Below, piece after piece: positions 34,650-45,179 of a stretch of 64,000 nt of DNA. The DNA is taken from the NCBI GenBank assembly GCA_028673005.1, contig CM054112.1, positions 25,409,624-25,473,623 of the forward strand. Reading direction: 5' to 3'. The position numbers were made by a program, and so were the translations under genes. The notes under the pieces were generated by a model. It was not told where the DNA came from. It ran no database searches and saw nothing but the letters and a program-made list of their open reading frames with translations. The stretch is from Tanypteryx hageni. Lineage: Eukaryota > Arthropoda > Insecta > Odonata > Petaluridae. How positions within the stretch are numbered: position 1 is the stretch's first letter; every line of letters starts with the position of its first letter.

Positions 34650-37600
34650 TTGTCTAACTCTTAATATGCCATTTTTTTAGCGTTTCCCCTTTCCTATCCG
34701 CTGGCGGCGGTTTTCTTTGCTTACCTCGTGTTCTGCTCTCTCTTCGCATAAACCAATGGGGCTAAAAGTCTCTGTTCTCATCCTTAACATTGTCAATATA
34801 CGATAAACTCTCGAGACCGAGCCTATTTTGGTTAATTGGATATTCTGGTTGATCGATACGCCCATTTAGGTTTAGCATAACGCACACAAATGAATACATT
34901 TAGTAAATGTTAAGACAGCAAATAAAGTGCATAAAGAAAAATGAGCTAACAGTTGAGTAGCTCAAGTGAAAGGTCACCAAATATCAAGACCTCAGTTAGG
35001 TATAGGACAACTAAATACCATACATATGTACTTATGTGGTCTATAATAGTCGAAGATGGTGATTAGCCAGAAAAACACGAACATAGAGTACTTATGTGAT
35101 GCATTAGAAAACTCTCCAGTTAAAAGTTATAAAAATCTCGGATAATCGAAACTCCATTTATTCGATTAACGATTAATCTGGAGTTAATTGGATTACTTAA
35201 AATAGATCGCAATAAAGAGTTCAGTACTAAGTACGGTAACTTCACTGTGACAGGTTGGTGTCGCTTGTAAACGAAACAAAAGAAGATTTTTATCTTTTAT
35301 ACCATGTATGTGCATTTTTAAAATTCAGTTTATTACTTCAATCAGTAGCGTCATGGTTTTATTTTATTTTAAGCGTAAATTATGAAAATTTCACGTAAGA
35401 AATTTCATCATTTAACATCTTTACTTGATTCTTAAATTTATGAAAATGTTTTTTCGAACAAAATCTCGCCATTCCCATAATAAATAGAATAGCTTGCTAT
35501 AATAGCGAAAGATGATTACAATTACCTGACTCCGGTGGTATTAAATTTTCAAGTCGGCTTGTGTAAAAGGTTTGCTGAGTCAATTTTTTTTACCTTGCTT
35601 GCTTTTTGTCTCAAAATATAACCTTTACGCGCCGTTTTAAGATCGGCCGTATTGATTGGAGGTTTACAATAATAAATATATGTTCGCTCGTCACCAGTTT
35701 CTCGAATTCACCGGACTCCTCGTAAAAATCTCTCTCCCTATCGAAGCGTCACCGTATCGCGTTGTTATTGGACGGCATTCTCATCCGATCGGCAGAATCT
35801 CTTCTCTTTCTCGGGATGAAGAATGAGTGATCGAGAAAAGAGAGAGAGAGAAAGGCATACGAGTGAGGGGGATAGGAGTTGAAGAAGCCACTTTGTAGAA
35901 TTGAAACGACTCCCGATTCAAAAAATCACGTACGTATTCGTTCGTTGGATCCGACGCTAACGTTCTACGGAAGGGCGTGACGCCATAAACAGCCGCTGAT
36001 AGGACGAAGAGAGATGGAGATGGATTGATTGTTGCTTCCATTCGCGTTTCGCGCATCGAGGGATTCTCCGGATATATACGACGAAAATTACCGGAAGTCT
36101 TGGAATCACCAGAATGGGGCGTCCGAGGAACTTGAATGAGTTGTATGTGATATCTCCTCTTATTCCGTTTTTCTGTTCCATTCTGTGGATTCTTGAACTG
36201 AAACTGGCGCATCTTCACATCCGCCATACAGCATCTGATATTAATCACCTCAAAATTTTTCTTTTTCGAGTACAACGACTTTTGTATTGCGATACATTTT
36301 TCATTGTGACAGTGAAGTGTTTTGGAGAAAAACAACAGATTCAATATTACGGGCATGTACAAGAGATTAAAAAGATTGTCGCTCTAAAGCACTGGATGAT
36401 TGTCATTATAAATAATGCGGTTATTAACCCATAGGCAAATTAAAAATAGGTAAAAGAACAATTTATCAAGCCCACCTATGGGTTGAATCCAGTGACTCTC
36501 ATAATTTAATATGGTCTAGTAAATCATACCGATAAATTGCCAACGAGGACGACTACTACGTGGCTAAAATGCGCTTGTAATATTATTTCCACCCAGAGAG
36601 AAGTCGTAAAAAAATAAACTAGCAGTAGACACGGAATTTGAAATCGATTGGTGCAGAAACTGCATTTGTAGAATGTGTTGGTTTCCCGTTATCATAAATT
36701 AAACCGAAAATAAGAAAGTGAATTTAAAACGAAAGTGGTTTGAAAGAAAGATGAGATGAAATAGTCAGAAAGGGAAAGAAAAATGTACAACTCGCGGTGG
36801 ATTGGATCCCAAAAAGGAGACAAAAAATGTCGCGCTATAAATGGATGTGAGGTTTGCGTAGGAGGAGAAAGAGTCGTGAGAAAAATCTCTCGGTTAGAGG
36901 GAGAGAGAAAGAGAACAGACGGGATGTTTAGCGAGGCGAACAATAATAATTCAAAAGATGATTGACTGATTTATTACGCTATAGCGCGAAGGCGTGCAAT
37001 AGCGCACGGCAATAGGGATTTTTAAATCCTTCATGATGCTCGTTTCGGATGGACAGATGGACAGTTACACACGCACCCTCAAAGGAGCGTTCGAAAAAAA
37101 AGCTCAGACACACCCGAGCGATACAAGACCTCAAAAACTCTCCGCTCTCAAAAGTCGAACAAAAAAGACGAGAAGACTTTTTCCTTGTTAAAATAGCATC
37201 GATAGATGGGCATAACTAGTTTTACCCGCGACATCCTTGGGTCAAATTCGTTTCAATAAGATGTACACTGATGCACTCATGAATATAATTCCAAAGAAAC
37301 TATCTCTGAGAGAGCTTGATTCGGTTGCTGTATATGCGATAAGATATGTCGATTTTTTACTCCTTATCAAGACAAAAGCTAACAAAAATAAGTAAAAGGA
37401 GTACATGAAGTTGTTGTGAACGAACCACTCCCTCTTCATGGCGCCTGGAGACGTGGCAAATCCCCGATTAAAATAATGTTGGTAATGATTGTTATGATTT
37501 ATGACTTATTTCAGATAATTTTCAGGTGGATAAGAAATAAAATATGGAAATTGAGTAAGGTTCAGCATCATAATCCACAGTCAAATTTACAACAATTTCC

Positions 37601-37680
37601 TCCTTTCAAAGTGGCCTTATTTCGTTTGTCATAAAATTTTTAATATCAATTTTTGCAAGTAGTTATAGATTAAGATCAGT
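34650..37680. other. AT-rich unique sequence
   Basis: About 3 kb with no supported gene. A 10-bp perfect inverted repeat AACCCATAGG (36426-36435) / CCTATGGGTT (36475-36484) overlaps a left TTAA and may be a micro-MITE. The 193-codon minus frame at 35781-36362 has no recognisable domain. Confidence 0.4.
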
Positions 37681-38040
37681 CGACAGCGTGACAAGAGAAG
37701 ATTCAAGTTCTATCGGTTGCAAACATGTTTTTGCTCTTATCCACACGGCAGAAGACAACACCTGAGCGTCGAAACCGCTTTCGAGTCATCCCCAAAACGC
37801 CATTTGGCCAATACGGTGAACGCGCACTCTTGGCGACAACTCGGGCGTTCTCTCGAAGATGGCGAATGGAATGTGGAAGTGTCATTGCTATATAGGATTG
37901 AGATGTCTGGGCGGCGAAGGGAGGTCTCCCAGAAGGGAGGAGTGAGCGAGAGAGAGAGATTGGAGAGTTAAGTGGAGCGAGTCCGGATCATCTGCTCCTT
38001 TCGGCAAGACCCACTGACCGACATAGCCTCAGGGGGAGGA

Positions 38041-38212
38041 ATGGCGGAAGAAGAGGGTTCGGAGGAGGCAGGCAGTCCACTCGGGCGGAGCAGAGCAGAT
38101 GCCCACCGCGGAGGAATAGTAAGGTGGACTTCCAATGTCGATGAATCGCATCTCAATCTACCAGCGGATCTTGGTTACGATTGTTCTACCATTGCTACTT
38201 TACATACGAAAC
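38041..38212 (+). CDS. possible first coding exon in a CpG-containing island (unidentified)
   Basis: The region 37740-38220 is GC-rich with many CpGs, not low complexity, and holds a CGAAGATGGCGAA motif often seen near promoters. From ATGGCGG (38041) a frame reads MAEEEGSEEAGSPLGRSRAD, then HRGGIVRWTSNVDESHLNL, and is open to a donor-like AAAC|GTGAGT with the intron from 38213. An upstream in-frame Met is at 37972. The peptide is acidic at the start and matches nothing I know. The last exon bases (AAAC) are not ideal for a donor. Confidence 0.27.
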
Positions 38213-38289
38213 GTGAGTGCATGCCGGCATATATGTCGTGTAGGATCACATCGAGTCTCGAGAAGGAAATTAATATATTTTAGAGTTCT

Positions 38290-38678
38290 TTATCTAGCAA
38301 ATCTCAGAAATATCACTGAGCCGTAAACAGAAGCTATGAAAATATATTCCGAACAATATAGACTAACTCGCGGTTGCACTATTTTAAGATGCAGTCCTAT
38401 TTTCAATTAAAATACTTTGCCTCATTTAAATTATTTGTCCCAGATTGTTTTTAATGGATAGTCAGTGTTTTGAGGTTATCTGCGGTAATTTATTTCACGT
38501 CGTTCATATTTATCGAGAGATAATGGAACTTTCAACACCAATATTCTACACATAAATATTATTTTTTAATTCTTTTATACATTATGTAGCAATAGTTTTA
38601 CCATGGAATATCCTCAATTATTTATCTTAAAAATGGGTGCATTTCTAAGGTGCACAGATTTTTTTACCAGGAGCCATT
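38290..38678. other. AT-rich sequence next to the RTE insertion
   Basis: No supported feature; it forms the left flank of the LINE insertion. Confidence 0.35.
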
Positions 38679-38689
38679 CAGATCGTTAA
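38679..38689. repeat. target-site duplication, left
   Basis: CAGATCGTTAA, identical to 42024-42034. It flanks the RTE element on its 3' side. Confidence 0.95.
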
Positions 38690-38705
38690 TCATCATCATC
38701 ATCAT
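38690..38705 (-). repeat. RTE 3' tail of ATG repeats
   Basis: On the element strand the sequence after the hairpin is GC followed by about five ATG units. RTE elements commonly end in short tandem repeats rather than poly(A). The other copy has three units. Confidence 0.9.
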
Positions 38706-38709
38706 GCTT

Positions 38710-38723
38710 CTGTCCGAAGACAG
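38710..38723 (-). ncRNA. RTE 3'-UTR hairpin with cUUCGg tetraloop
   Basis: On the element strand CTGTC-TTCG-GACAG forms a 5-bp stem closed by the very stable C(UUCG)G tetraloop. It starts 3 nt after the stop codon. The same hairpin is unchanged in the truncated copy (10317-10330). In LINEs the RT recognises 3' UTR structure, so this is a plausible template recognition element. Confidence 0.7.
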
Positions 38724-38726
38724 GTT

Positions 38727-41693
38727 TTAACTGAATCGCTGCCTCCATTTCTCTCTCTCCCAAGAAGCCTCTTTTATACCTCTATAAGTAGTATATCCCT
38801 GCTTTATATTATCTAATATTCCTATTCTTTTTCTCCCTCTTCCTCTTTTTCCACTAATTTTTCCTTCTAAGATCGTCCTTTGTAAACACTGTCTTCTCAA
38901 TATGTGCCCTATCCAATTTGCTTTTCTTTTCCTGATTGTTTTTATTAGCATCCTATCCTCTCCCACCATTTCTAATACTTCTTCGTTTCTCTTCCTCTCT
39001 GTCCATTTCACTTTCATCATTCTTCTCCATACCCACATCTCAAAACTTTCTAAATATTTTTCCTCCTTTCTCCTTATCGTCCACGTCTCTGCACCATAAA
39101 GAGCTATGCTCCATATGTAGCATTTTGCTAATTTCTTCCTTGTTTCTAGATTTATTTTCTTGCTTGTGAGAAGCTCCTTCTTCTCGTTAAATGCTGCTTT
39201 TGCCATTGCAATCCTACTTCTGATGTCCTGTGTACTACTTCCATCCTGTGCTAAAATACTGCCGAGATATTTGAAACTACTTACTTGTTCCAATTTTTGG
39301 CCATTTACCATTATATTTAATTCTTTATGTTCCTTTGAAACCACCATGACTTTCGTTTTTTCTGTATTGATCTTCATTCCATATTGTTGGCCAACCTCAG
39401 CTAGTCTGTCTGTCATCCTCTGAAGCTCTTTCTCGCCTTCTGCTATTAAGCCCTGATCATCTGCGTATTTAATGGTGGTAATACTTTCACCTCCTATCTT
39501 AAATCCTTTCTCTTCCATCAACGCTTCTTCTGTTATTGTTTCTGCATACATATTAAATATCGCTGGTGAAATAGGACAACCCTGCCTCACTCCCCTCCCT
39601 ATTGAAGTACTTTCTGTTTCTTCTCCTTCAACCCTGACTCTAATCTTTTGATCCAAGTAAAGGTTTTTAAGCAGTCTTTTATCTTTCCAATCTATTCCTA
39701 TTTTGTTTAAAATACCCAGCATCTTATCCCATTTCACTCGGTCAAAAGCTTTCTCCCAATCTACAAAACAAAAATACATATCTTTATTGACTTCTAGCGC
39801 TCTTTCTATCATGATCCTCATACATCCTATAGCATCTCTAGTCCCCCTTCCTCTTCTAAAACCAAACTGATTATCTTGCAGCTCCTTTTCTATTTTACAT
39901 TCAATTCTTTTGGTTATTATTCTGGTTAGAACTTTAGCTGTATGAGAAATTAAACTAATAGTTCTGTAATCCTTACAACATTTTGCATTGTTCTTTTTCT
40001 CCAGTGGTACCATCACAACATCTAAAAAATCTTCAGGCCATACGCCAGTATCATATACTTGGTTAAAAAATTTTGTGAGTTGCTTAACTGCTTTAGACCC
40101 CAAAACCTTAAGAACGTCCACGGGTATATCATCACTCCCAACTGCCTTTCTTCTTTTCATGTCATCAATTGCTCTTTTAACTTCAGACTCGAGAATACTT
40201 GGTCCTAGCTGATCTTCTTCTACATCCTCTTCTTCATTTAATTCAATATTTCTTGGCTTTCCTTCTTTGTCATACAGAACCTCAATGTATTCTTTCCAGA
40301 CATTCTTTACATTGTCTGGCTCCGATACTATTTTACCACTTTTGTTCATGATTCCTTTACGTCCTATCTTTCTTGCTTTTTTCTTGAATAATTCCCTTGC
40401 TTTGCTATACATGAGGTCTGTTCTACAAATTCTTTCACATTCGACAATCTCCTCGCATTTCTCATTTATCCACTGTTCTCTGGCTTTATCTGTTTCCCTT
40501 CTTAAAGCATTATTTAACTCCTTGTACTTTCTTTGGCCTTCTTCAGTGTTTATGTTCTTCCACTTTCTCCGCTCTTCCATTTTTTGCAGCATGGCTGCTG
40601 TGATCCAGGGTTTTTTGTTTCTTTCACCCGTTATCTTTCCTACCTTCTTTTCCATTACATCTTTAATGTTGCTATGGATGTATCTCCACTCCTCATCTAC
40701 ATTCTTCCTATTTTCTTCATCTCTCTCCCCCAACCTTTCCTCCAGCTCAGTCATGATAGCCTCCTTGTTTTTAAGGAGTTCCTCTAAGTTCCATTTCTTG
40801 TTAACTCTTACGTTTCTCTTAACGCTCTTCAGTCTACATTGTATATTTGCCACCAAAAGGTTGTGGTCAGAATCGATATCTGCCCCTGGTAGTGTTTTCA
40901 CATTTTTAATGCTATTTCTAAATCTTTCATTGACTAGTATGTAATCTATCTGGTATCGTCTCTGGTCTCCTGGGCTTCTCCATGTGTAAAGTCTCCGCTG
41001 GTGATGCTTAAACCATGTATTAGTTACAATTAATCTATTTCTATGGCAGAATTCCACAAGTTTATCCCCTCTTTCATTTCTCTTCCCTAGTCCATATTTT
41101 CCCACTATGTTATCTTCCTGTCCCTCTCCGACTACACTGTTCCAATCTCCCATTACTATGGTGGTGATCCTTCCTTTTCCCTCCTCCTCCAATATCTCCA
41201 TAATCTGTTCATACATTTCATCTACTTCGTCGTCGCCAGCATTAGTCGTTGGCATATACACTTGAATTATAAGCATTTCCACTGGCTCCATCTGAAGTTT
41301 TACGGCTATTAATCTATCATTAACTGTCACTACCTTGCTAATTCTTTCAGCTATCTCTTTTCTCATTATAATCCCCACTCCCCTTTCCTTTTTCTCCCCT
41401 CCTGAGTAAATAATCTTAAATTCGTCTGAATTTATTTCGCCTTCTCCTTCCCACCGAACTTCACTAAGACCTACTATCCCTACATTATTCCTTCTCATTT
41501 CCCTTTTTATGTTCTCTAGTTTACCCCCTGCATTCATAGTCCTAACATTCCATGTGCCTATTCTTAATTTCTCACCACTTGCTTTCCTATTAATGTTAAA
41601 TTTCCTCTGTGCATCCCCTAGGGTAGTCCCCACCCGGAGATCCGATTGGGGGACTATTTTACCTCCGGAATATTTTACCCCAGAAAGATTCAT
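38727..41693 (-). CDS. RTE endonuclease-reverse transcriptase polyprotein (988 aa)
   Basis: It encodes the enzyme that nicks target DNA and reverse-transcribes the element RNA at the nick. Residues about 43-285 are an APE/exonuclease-phosphatase endonuclease with its key residues present: N49 in GTWN, E78 in GLSE, Y146 in VYMP, D183 and N185 in GDWN, D276 and H277 in SDH. Residues about 300-500 are a charged linker. Residues about 500-790 are the reverse transcriptase: YRTISLISH, FGFRRGRGTRDAI, motif A with D645 (FVDWEKAFD), motif B RQGCPISPAIFN, and motif C YADD at 743-746. The C-terminal part has a W/R/K-rich region with ETWTIRRK and WIGHILRR. The length is normal for RTE/BovB-type proteins. 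The start is the first Met of the open frame, 53 residues before the end of the first catalytic block. No stops or frameshifts. Confidence 0.96.
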   Translation of the reverse strand: MNLSGVKYSGGKIVPQSDLRVGTTLGDAQRKFNINRKASGEKLRIGTWNVRTMNAGGKLENIKREMRRNNVGIVGLSEVRWEGEGEINSDEFKIIYSGGEKKERGVGIIMRKEIAERISKVVTVNDRLIAVKLQMEPVEMLIIQVYMPTTNAGDDEVDEMYEQIMEILEEEGKGRITTIVMGDWNSVVGEGQEDNIVGKYGLGKRNERGDKLVEFCHRNRLIVTNTWFKHHQRRLYTWRSPGDQRRYQIDYILVNERFRNSIKNVKTLPGADIDSDHNLLVANIQCRLKSVKRNVRVNKKWNLEELLKNKEAIMTELEERLGERDEENRKNVDEEWRYIHSNIKDVMEKKVGKITGERNKKPWITAAMLQKMEERRKWKNINTEEGQRKYKELNNALRRETDKAREQWINEKCEEIVECERICRTDLMYSKARELFKKKARKIGRKGIMNKSGKIVSEPDNVKNVWKEYIEVLYDKEGKPRNIELNEEEDVEEDQLGPSILESEVKRAIDDMKRRKAVGSDDIPVDVLKVLGSKAVKQLTKFFNQVYDTGVWPEDFLDVVMVPLEKKNNAKCCKDYRTISLISHTAKVLTRIITKRIECKIEKELQDNQFGFRRGRGTRDAIGCMRIMIERALEVNKDMYFCFVDWEKAFDRVKWDKMLGILNKIGIDWKDKRLLKNLYLDQKIRVRVEGEETESTSIGRGVRQGCPISPAIFNMYAETITEEALMEEKGFKIGGESITTIKYADDQGLIAEGEKELQRMTDRLAEVGQQYGMKINTEKTKVMVVSKEHKELNIMVNGQKLEQVSSFKYLGSILAQDGSSTQDIRSRIAMAKAAFNEKKELLTSKKINLETRKKLAKCYIWSIALYGAETWTIRRKEEKYLESFEMWVWRRMMKVKWTERKRNEEVLEMVGEDRMLIKTIRKRKANWIGHILRRQCLQRTILEGKISGKRGRGRKRIGILDNIKQGYTTYRGIKEASWEREKWRQRFS

Positions 41694-42023
41694 AGAGGTA
41701 TTTCAGCTTTTCAGCCTATCATGGGAAATATAATGAGGTAGTTTCCCCTTGCTTTCCTCATCGCAGTTTCACAGAGTGATTACCCATCTGTAGCTGTTCA
41801 GATCCACATGATCACCACCTACAGAGGTACTGTGCAAGCTGCTGCCCTTGCACAGGGGGATGTAAAACCCCCAAGACTGCTTCTTAGTCTGACTCTTCCC
41901 CTCAGACCTTTCCGGCTTGGATGGTCCTACCAGGAGAATTATCTCCCGCCGGCATAGCTCTTTGGTTCGTAAGAGTGCACAAACCCTCCCACCTCTGTAA
42001 GGTTATGCAGTCCTTAGGGAGGG
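41694..42023 (-). promoter_or_regulatory. RTE 5' UTR, structured
   Basis: 330 nt between the element's first base and the ORF start. After the ribozyme-like segment it holds two further hairpins on the element strand: GGGGG-TTTTACAT-CCCCC, then TGTGCAAG-GGCAGCAG-CTTGCACA, both near 41840-41880. Several short upstream ATGs are present. The region probably carries the internal promoter and translation signals; this is inferred from LINE biology. Confidence 0.7.
41952..42023 (-). ncRNA. HDV-like self-cleaving ribozyme candidate at RTE 5' end
   Basis: On the element strand the first 7 nt, CCCTCCC (42023-42017), pair with GGGAGGG (41990-41984) as P1. Between them lie GCATA (42008-42004, P2 5' strand) and directly ACC-TTACAGA-GGT (42003-41991, P3 with a 7-nt L3 whose T and G occupy the expected U20/G25 positions). 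P1 3' follows with no gap. Then come CTCTT-ACGAACCA-AAGAG (41975-41958, P4), C at 41957 as candidate catalytic base, and TATGC (41956-41952) closing P2. The nested double pseudoknot order and the ~72-nt size fit HDV-like ribozymes known at RTE and R2 5' ends. Weak points: P1.1 is poor, and J4/2 merges into P2 instead of a clean C-N-R-A. Not tested. Confidence 0.5.
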
Positions 42024-42034
42024 CAGATCGTTAA
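42024..42034. repeat. target-site duplication, right
   Basis: CAGATCGTTAA, the second copy of the duplication made on RTE insertion. Its boundary at 42023/42024 fixes the element's 5' nucleotide. Confidence 0.95.
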
Positions 42035-43600
42035 AGGATCGGCAAATTTTGTCCAAGTATACCATATTTTGATATTGATTTTACGGTGTTCCTTTCCCTT
42101 TATGCGTGCTTTAAAAAATAATCGAAATATAATTGGGATATTTAAATCGACAGCTCCATCTTATTGGTCCGAAATCGCAAATTCATTATAAAGCGACTAT
42201 CCAACGCTTAAACAAAAATTCAGTTTTTGTTATTTTTAAATAGATTTTTATGGACAAATCATCCAAAAACACCCAAAATTGCTCATTTGGAAATGTCCTG
42301 ATGACGGTTTTGAAAATAGAAATTTTTGAAAATTTTGCTCGTCTCGGGAGATGTAAGTCACCTTCTAGATAATAGTAAAGGTACTATTGACAATTACTAA
42401 AATAAAAGTCTAAAACGAAAAACCGCTCAGCGTTTTAACAGAAATTGCCGAAATATTTTTTCGGTTCGTATTAAAACTCATTCTTCTCTCCTATACTAAC
42501 CTCCCCCCACCCTACCCTTCGGTATGATCATATCCTACAAATTAGTCTAAGCTTTGCGCTTTTTGCCCCATACTCCAGCCGTTTGCTAGTTCAGCTTGGC
42601 ATTTTTTGGCCTCTAACTTCCCTCCCTGTGAGGGGGATATCCCCAAAGAAAGGGGAGCACGTATTTCTCCCCCTCTCCACCCCCCCCCCCCCCCTCCGCC
42701 CTCTCTCCCTCCTCTTCCTTTGCCAGCAGCGCGGATGTTCCGATTTCGCAGGACGCCTTCCAAGAATCCTGCCACGCGACAAAATTTAGCAAAAACCTTT
42801 AAATCAGAACCTTAACACTGATCTCATTTGGCCCCGATCCAAAGGGGAAGGCTATCGATTGGAATTCTGTCGCGACGGCCCGAGTCTTCCATCCGGAAGG
42901 CGAAGGCTTGGTGTCCGCCTTGCCTCTCTCCTTCCTCTTCTCAGTCCGTATATAGCGGAAGAGCAGCGGTGGAAGATCCTAAGAAAGGATTAGTCGGGAT
43001 GCGAAGGAGAAGATCGGAGATAAAGATAGAGCAGATTTACAGCAAACAAAATAATGGCGAAACATATGCGCATGTTATTCCAAAATGTGATATATATGGT
43101 CATCACCTGTCAAGCAAATACTTCGAGAGGAACTTTTCCTAAGAACTTTTATTCTTTTCCTGTTTATGAATAACCAAATTCAACGATCCATACCTGTATA
43201 TTTGCCTTATTTTTGTGAGTTTCCTTTCTTAAATAAGGTACTTAATTCTATTATATCTAAAAAATCAAACTATAATATTTTCAGACGAATATAAACCTAT
43301 ATATAAAATAAGATTCATATATTTGACATACAAAGATGGTTTTTCATTGTCTGTTGTACCATTTTGAAACTTTCGTATTCTATTAAAGCGCGTTGTGGGT
43401 AGGGTGCGGTAGGGATTAAAATAGAAGCCTATTTGTCATGAAAATCACTCGCTGATGTTTGCCGCTCCAATAACTAATAACTCTGAGATTCTCGATCTTA
43501 TTTTCGTCAACTGTATTAAATATTTGTGCGAAACGTATTCATTTTCCATCGCATCTATTGTTTAAACTTCTTTTTTCAGGTATATTTTTGCGGAAACGCA
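42035..43600. other. mixed sequence with a short C-run
   Basis: AT-rich DNA, a run of about 14 C near 42680-42693 inside a GC-rich patch (42560-42780), then a mixed CpG-containing segment (42830-43030) with a motif-less 104-codon frame. No gene is called. Confidence 0.4.
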
Positions 43601-43889
43601 GTGTATTCAATTGCCCATCCTCTGTCATTATTTTAAAGTGTATCACTCTCTGTTTTTATTAACTTTTATTAATAGCGTCTTTCGGCATAGTGTCCGGCCA
43701 CCCTTCTTCCATCATCTATGCCCTTCATTTTCGCCCTTTGTCTGTCAACTACGACCGAGTTTCTGTAAGGCCCTTCACCTCTCTGAAATCTTTACATCCT
43801 ATAATTTCTGGTCCAATCGCTCTCGATGCGGCTCTTTTATCCTCCATCCCTTTCTCTTCAATCTCCCTAACGCGATTCAGTTCTCATAG

Positions 43890-43955
43890 CGGCTAATACG
43901 CCGACGCCTGGCATCAGTAACGCGGCCCACCGACATCTCACTGACATGAAGAAAG
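43890..43955 (+). CDS. possible 66-nt internal exon (unidentified)
   Basis: A pyrimidine-rich stretch, a branch-like CCCTAACG and TTCTCATAG end at 43889. The following 66 nt are GC-rich and non-repetitive, and end at a donor-like AAAG|GTAGGA (intron from 43956). With 2 nt and 1 nt of split codons, one frame reads A-NTPTPGISNAAHRHLTDMKK. The length is a multiple of three, so the exon would be skippable. This is the best two-sided exon candidate in the window, but I recognise no family and see no partner exon. Confidence 0.3.
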
Positions 43956-44189
43956 GTAGGAGAGAGGTCGTGAATATGGCGACCGTGGAGCGACTGAAAA
44001 TACAGAACAGTCAACAAATGTTTAATATTCCATCATTTCCAGTAATTAAGTTATTTAGGATTATTTAAAATGTATGTCGATGATGCGCTTAAGCGTCAAA
44101 AAAAATGTTTATTTTCACTGTCTGTCAAAATAATTTACGCCTCTCACTAAAATTTGACGCTGTCTATTTGGCTCCCGTGCAATTTGAGA

Positions 44190-44760
44190 GCCTAGTCTCT
44201 GGGATTCCTCAGCTCCAATCCTATCTCCCAATGTTCCACCCTCTTCCTACCACGCCTTTATCTTTCTCTTCCCATCTACTCATCTATTATCTTCTCCTCT
44301 CGTGCTAATACCATCCTATCTTCCCTTCACTTCTCCCTTTTCATCATATCCTTATTCTTCTCTCCCTCTCTCCCTTCTCGCTTCCTCCTTTCTTTTCTTT
44401 TCCCATTCCCTTCTCCCCTCCTCACTCCTACTCATTCCCTCCTTTATCCTCCTTCCATAGGAGCACCATCCTTCTTCCCCTTGCCTCCCTCCATCCTCTC
44501 CTCTCTTTTGCCTCTCACTCCCATTCTCTCTCTCTCCTCCCCCTTCCTCTCCTCCTCTCTCCGAACCCAACAAACTCCACTTTTTGCCGTCCTCTCGCTG
44601 CGCACCCACCGACGCCTCCTCCTATTCCCTCATTCACTCCCTCTCATCTCGTTCCTCCACCCCCTCATTTCTCCTCCTCCACCTTCCGCTAAACCCCCTT
44701 CCCTCTCTTTCTCTGCAAAGTTCTCTCTCGCCACGTCCTGCTGCCCGATTTTTTGTGCCT
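44190..44760. repeat. CT-rich tract
   Basis: Pyrimidine-rich plus strand over most of this span, with CTCCTCTC and CCTTCC blocks. Frames on both strands are compositional. Confidence 0.85.
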
Positions 44761-44768
44761 TAGCCGAG

Positions 44769-44880
44769 CTAGAGAGAGAGAGAGAGAGAGAAGTAGGAGG
44801 TGTAGGGAGGAGGGGCGTGATGGGGAGGAGGAGGGGGTTGGAGGGGGCGTAGCGCGGGGGCGGTGAGGGTGAGGAGAAAT
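44769..44880. repeat. (GA)n and GGAGG-rich tract
   Basis: (AG)n at about 44769-44791, then GGAGG units. Strand composition flips here relative to the CT tract just before. On the minus strand the (CT)nAG boundary imitates a splice acceptor before an open, charged frame (SAKAQKIGQQDVARENF at about 44772-44720), but no donor is visible. Confidence 0.75.
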
Positions 44881-45059
44881 AGGAGGGAGACTCCAGCTTC
44901 CGCGGGAGTCGATGTTTAGGGCGGAGGAGAAGCGATGTGTGATGCCCGGGGGCTATGAGCTGGTGGTGCCGCACCCACCCGAACACCGGAGTGACTCCCT
45001 CCCTTCCTCACTCTCCCTCCCTATCTTAGGGCTTTCCGTGACTCGTATCTAGAGTGGAA

Positions 45060-45175
45060 AAGGCGCTATAATGCGTTTACTTTCCTTCCCCTATCTCTCC
45101 TTCGTCTCTCTTTCTCTCTCTCTCTCTCTCTCTCCAATAAAGCAATTCTTCACCCTCCCTCTCTCTCGCTTTGCG
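45060..45175. repeat. (CT)n-rich tract
   Basis: A (TC)n run at 45106-45134 within a pyrimidine-rich stretch. Confidence 0.85.
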
Positions 45176-45179
45176 AGTA

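Larger units (their letters stand above)
38690..42023 (-). mobile_element. full-length RTE/BovB-type non-LTR retrotransposon
   Basis: A complete 3,334-bp LINE read on the minus strand, bounded by an 11-bp target duplication (38679-38689 and 42024-42034). In element order: a 330-nt 5' UTR (42023 down to 41694) with a ribozyme-like fold, one long ORF (41693 to 38727), a very short 3' UTR with a stable hairpin, and a short tail of ATG repeats ending at 38690. RTE-clade elements are known for a single APE-type endonuclease/RT ORF, a short 3' UTR and a microsatellite-like tail. All visible catalytic residues are intact, so the copy may be autonomous and young. A sister copy is at 9060-10346. Confidence 0.97.

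Noticed and set aside
40267..40944. 225-codon plus-strand frame inside the RTE
   Set aside because: Antisense shadow of the RTE ORF, which has clear catalytic motifs on the minus strand.
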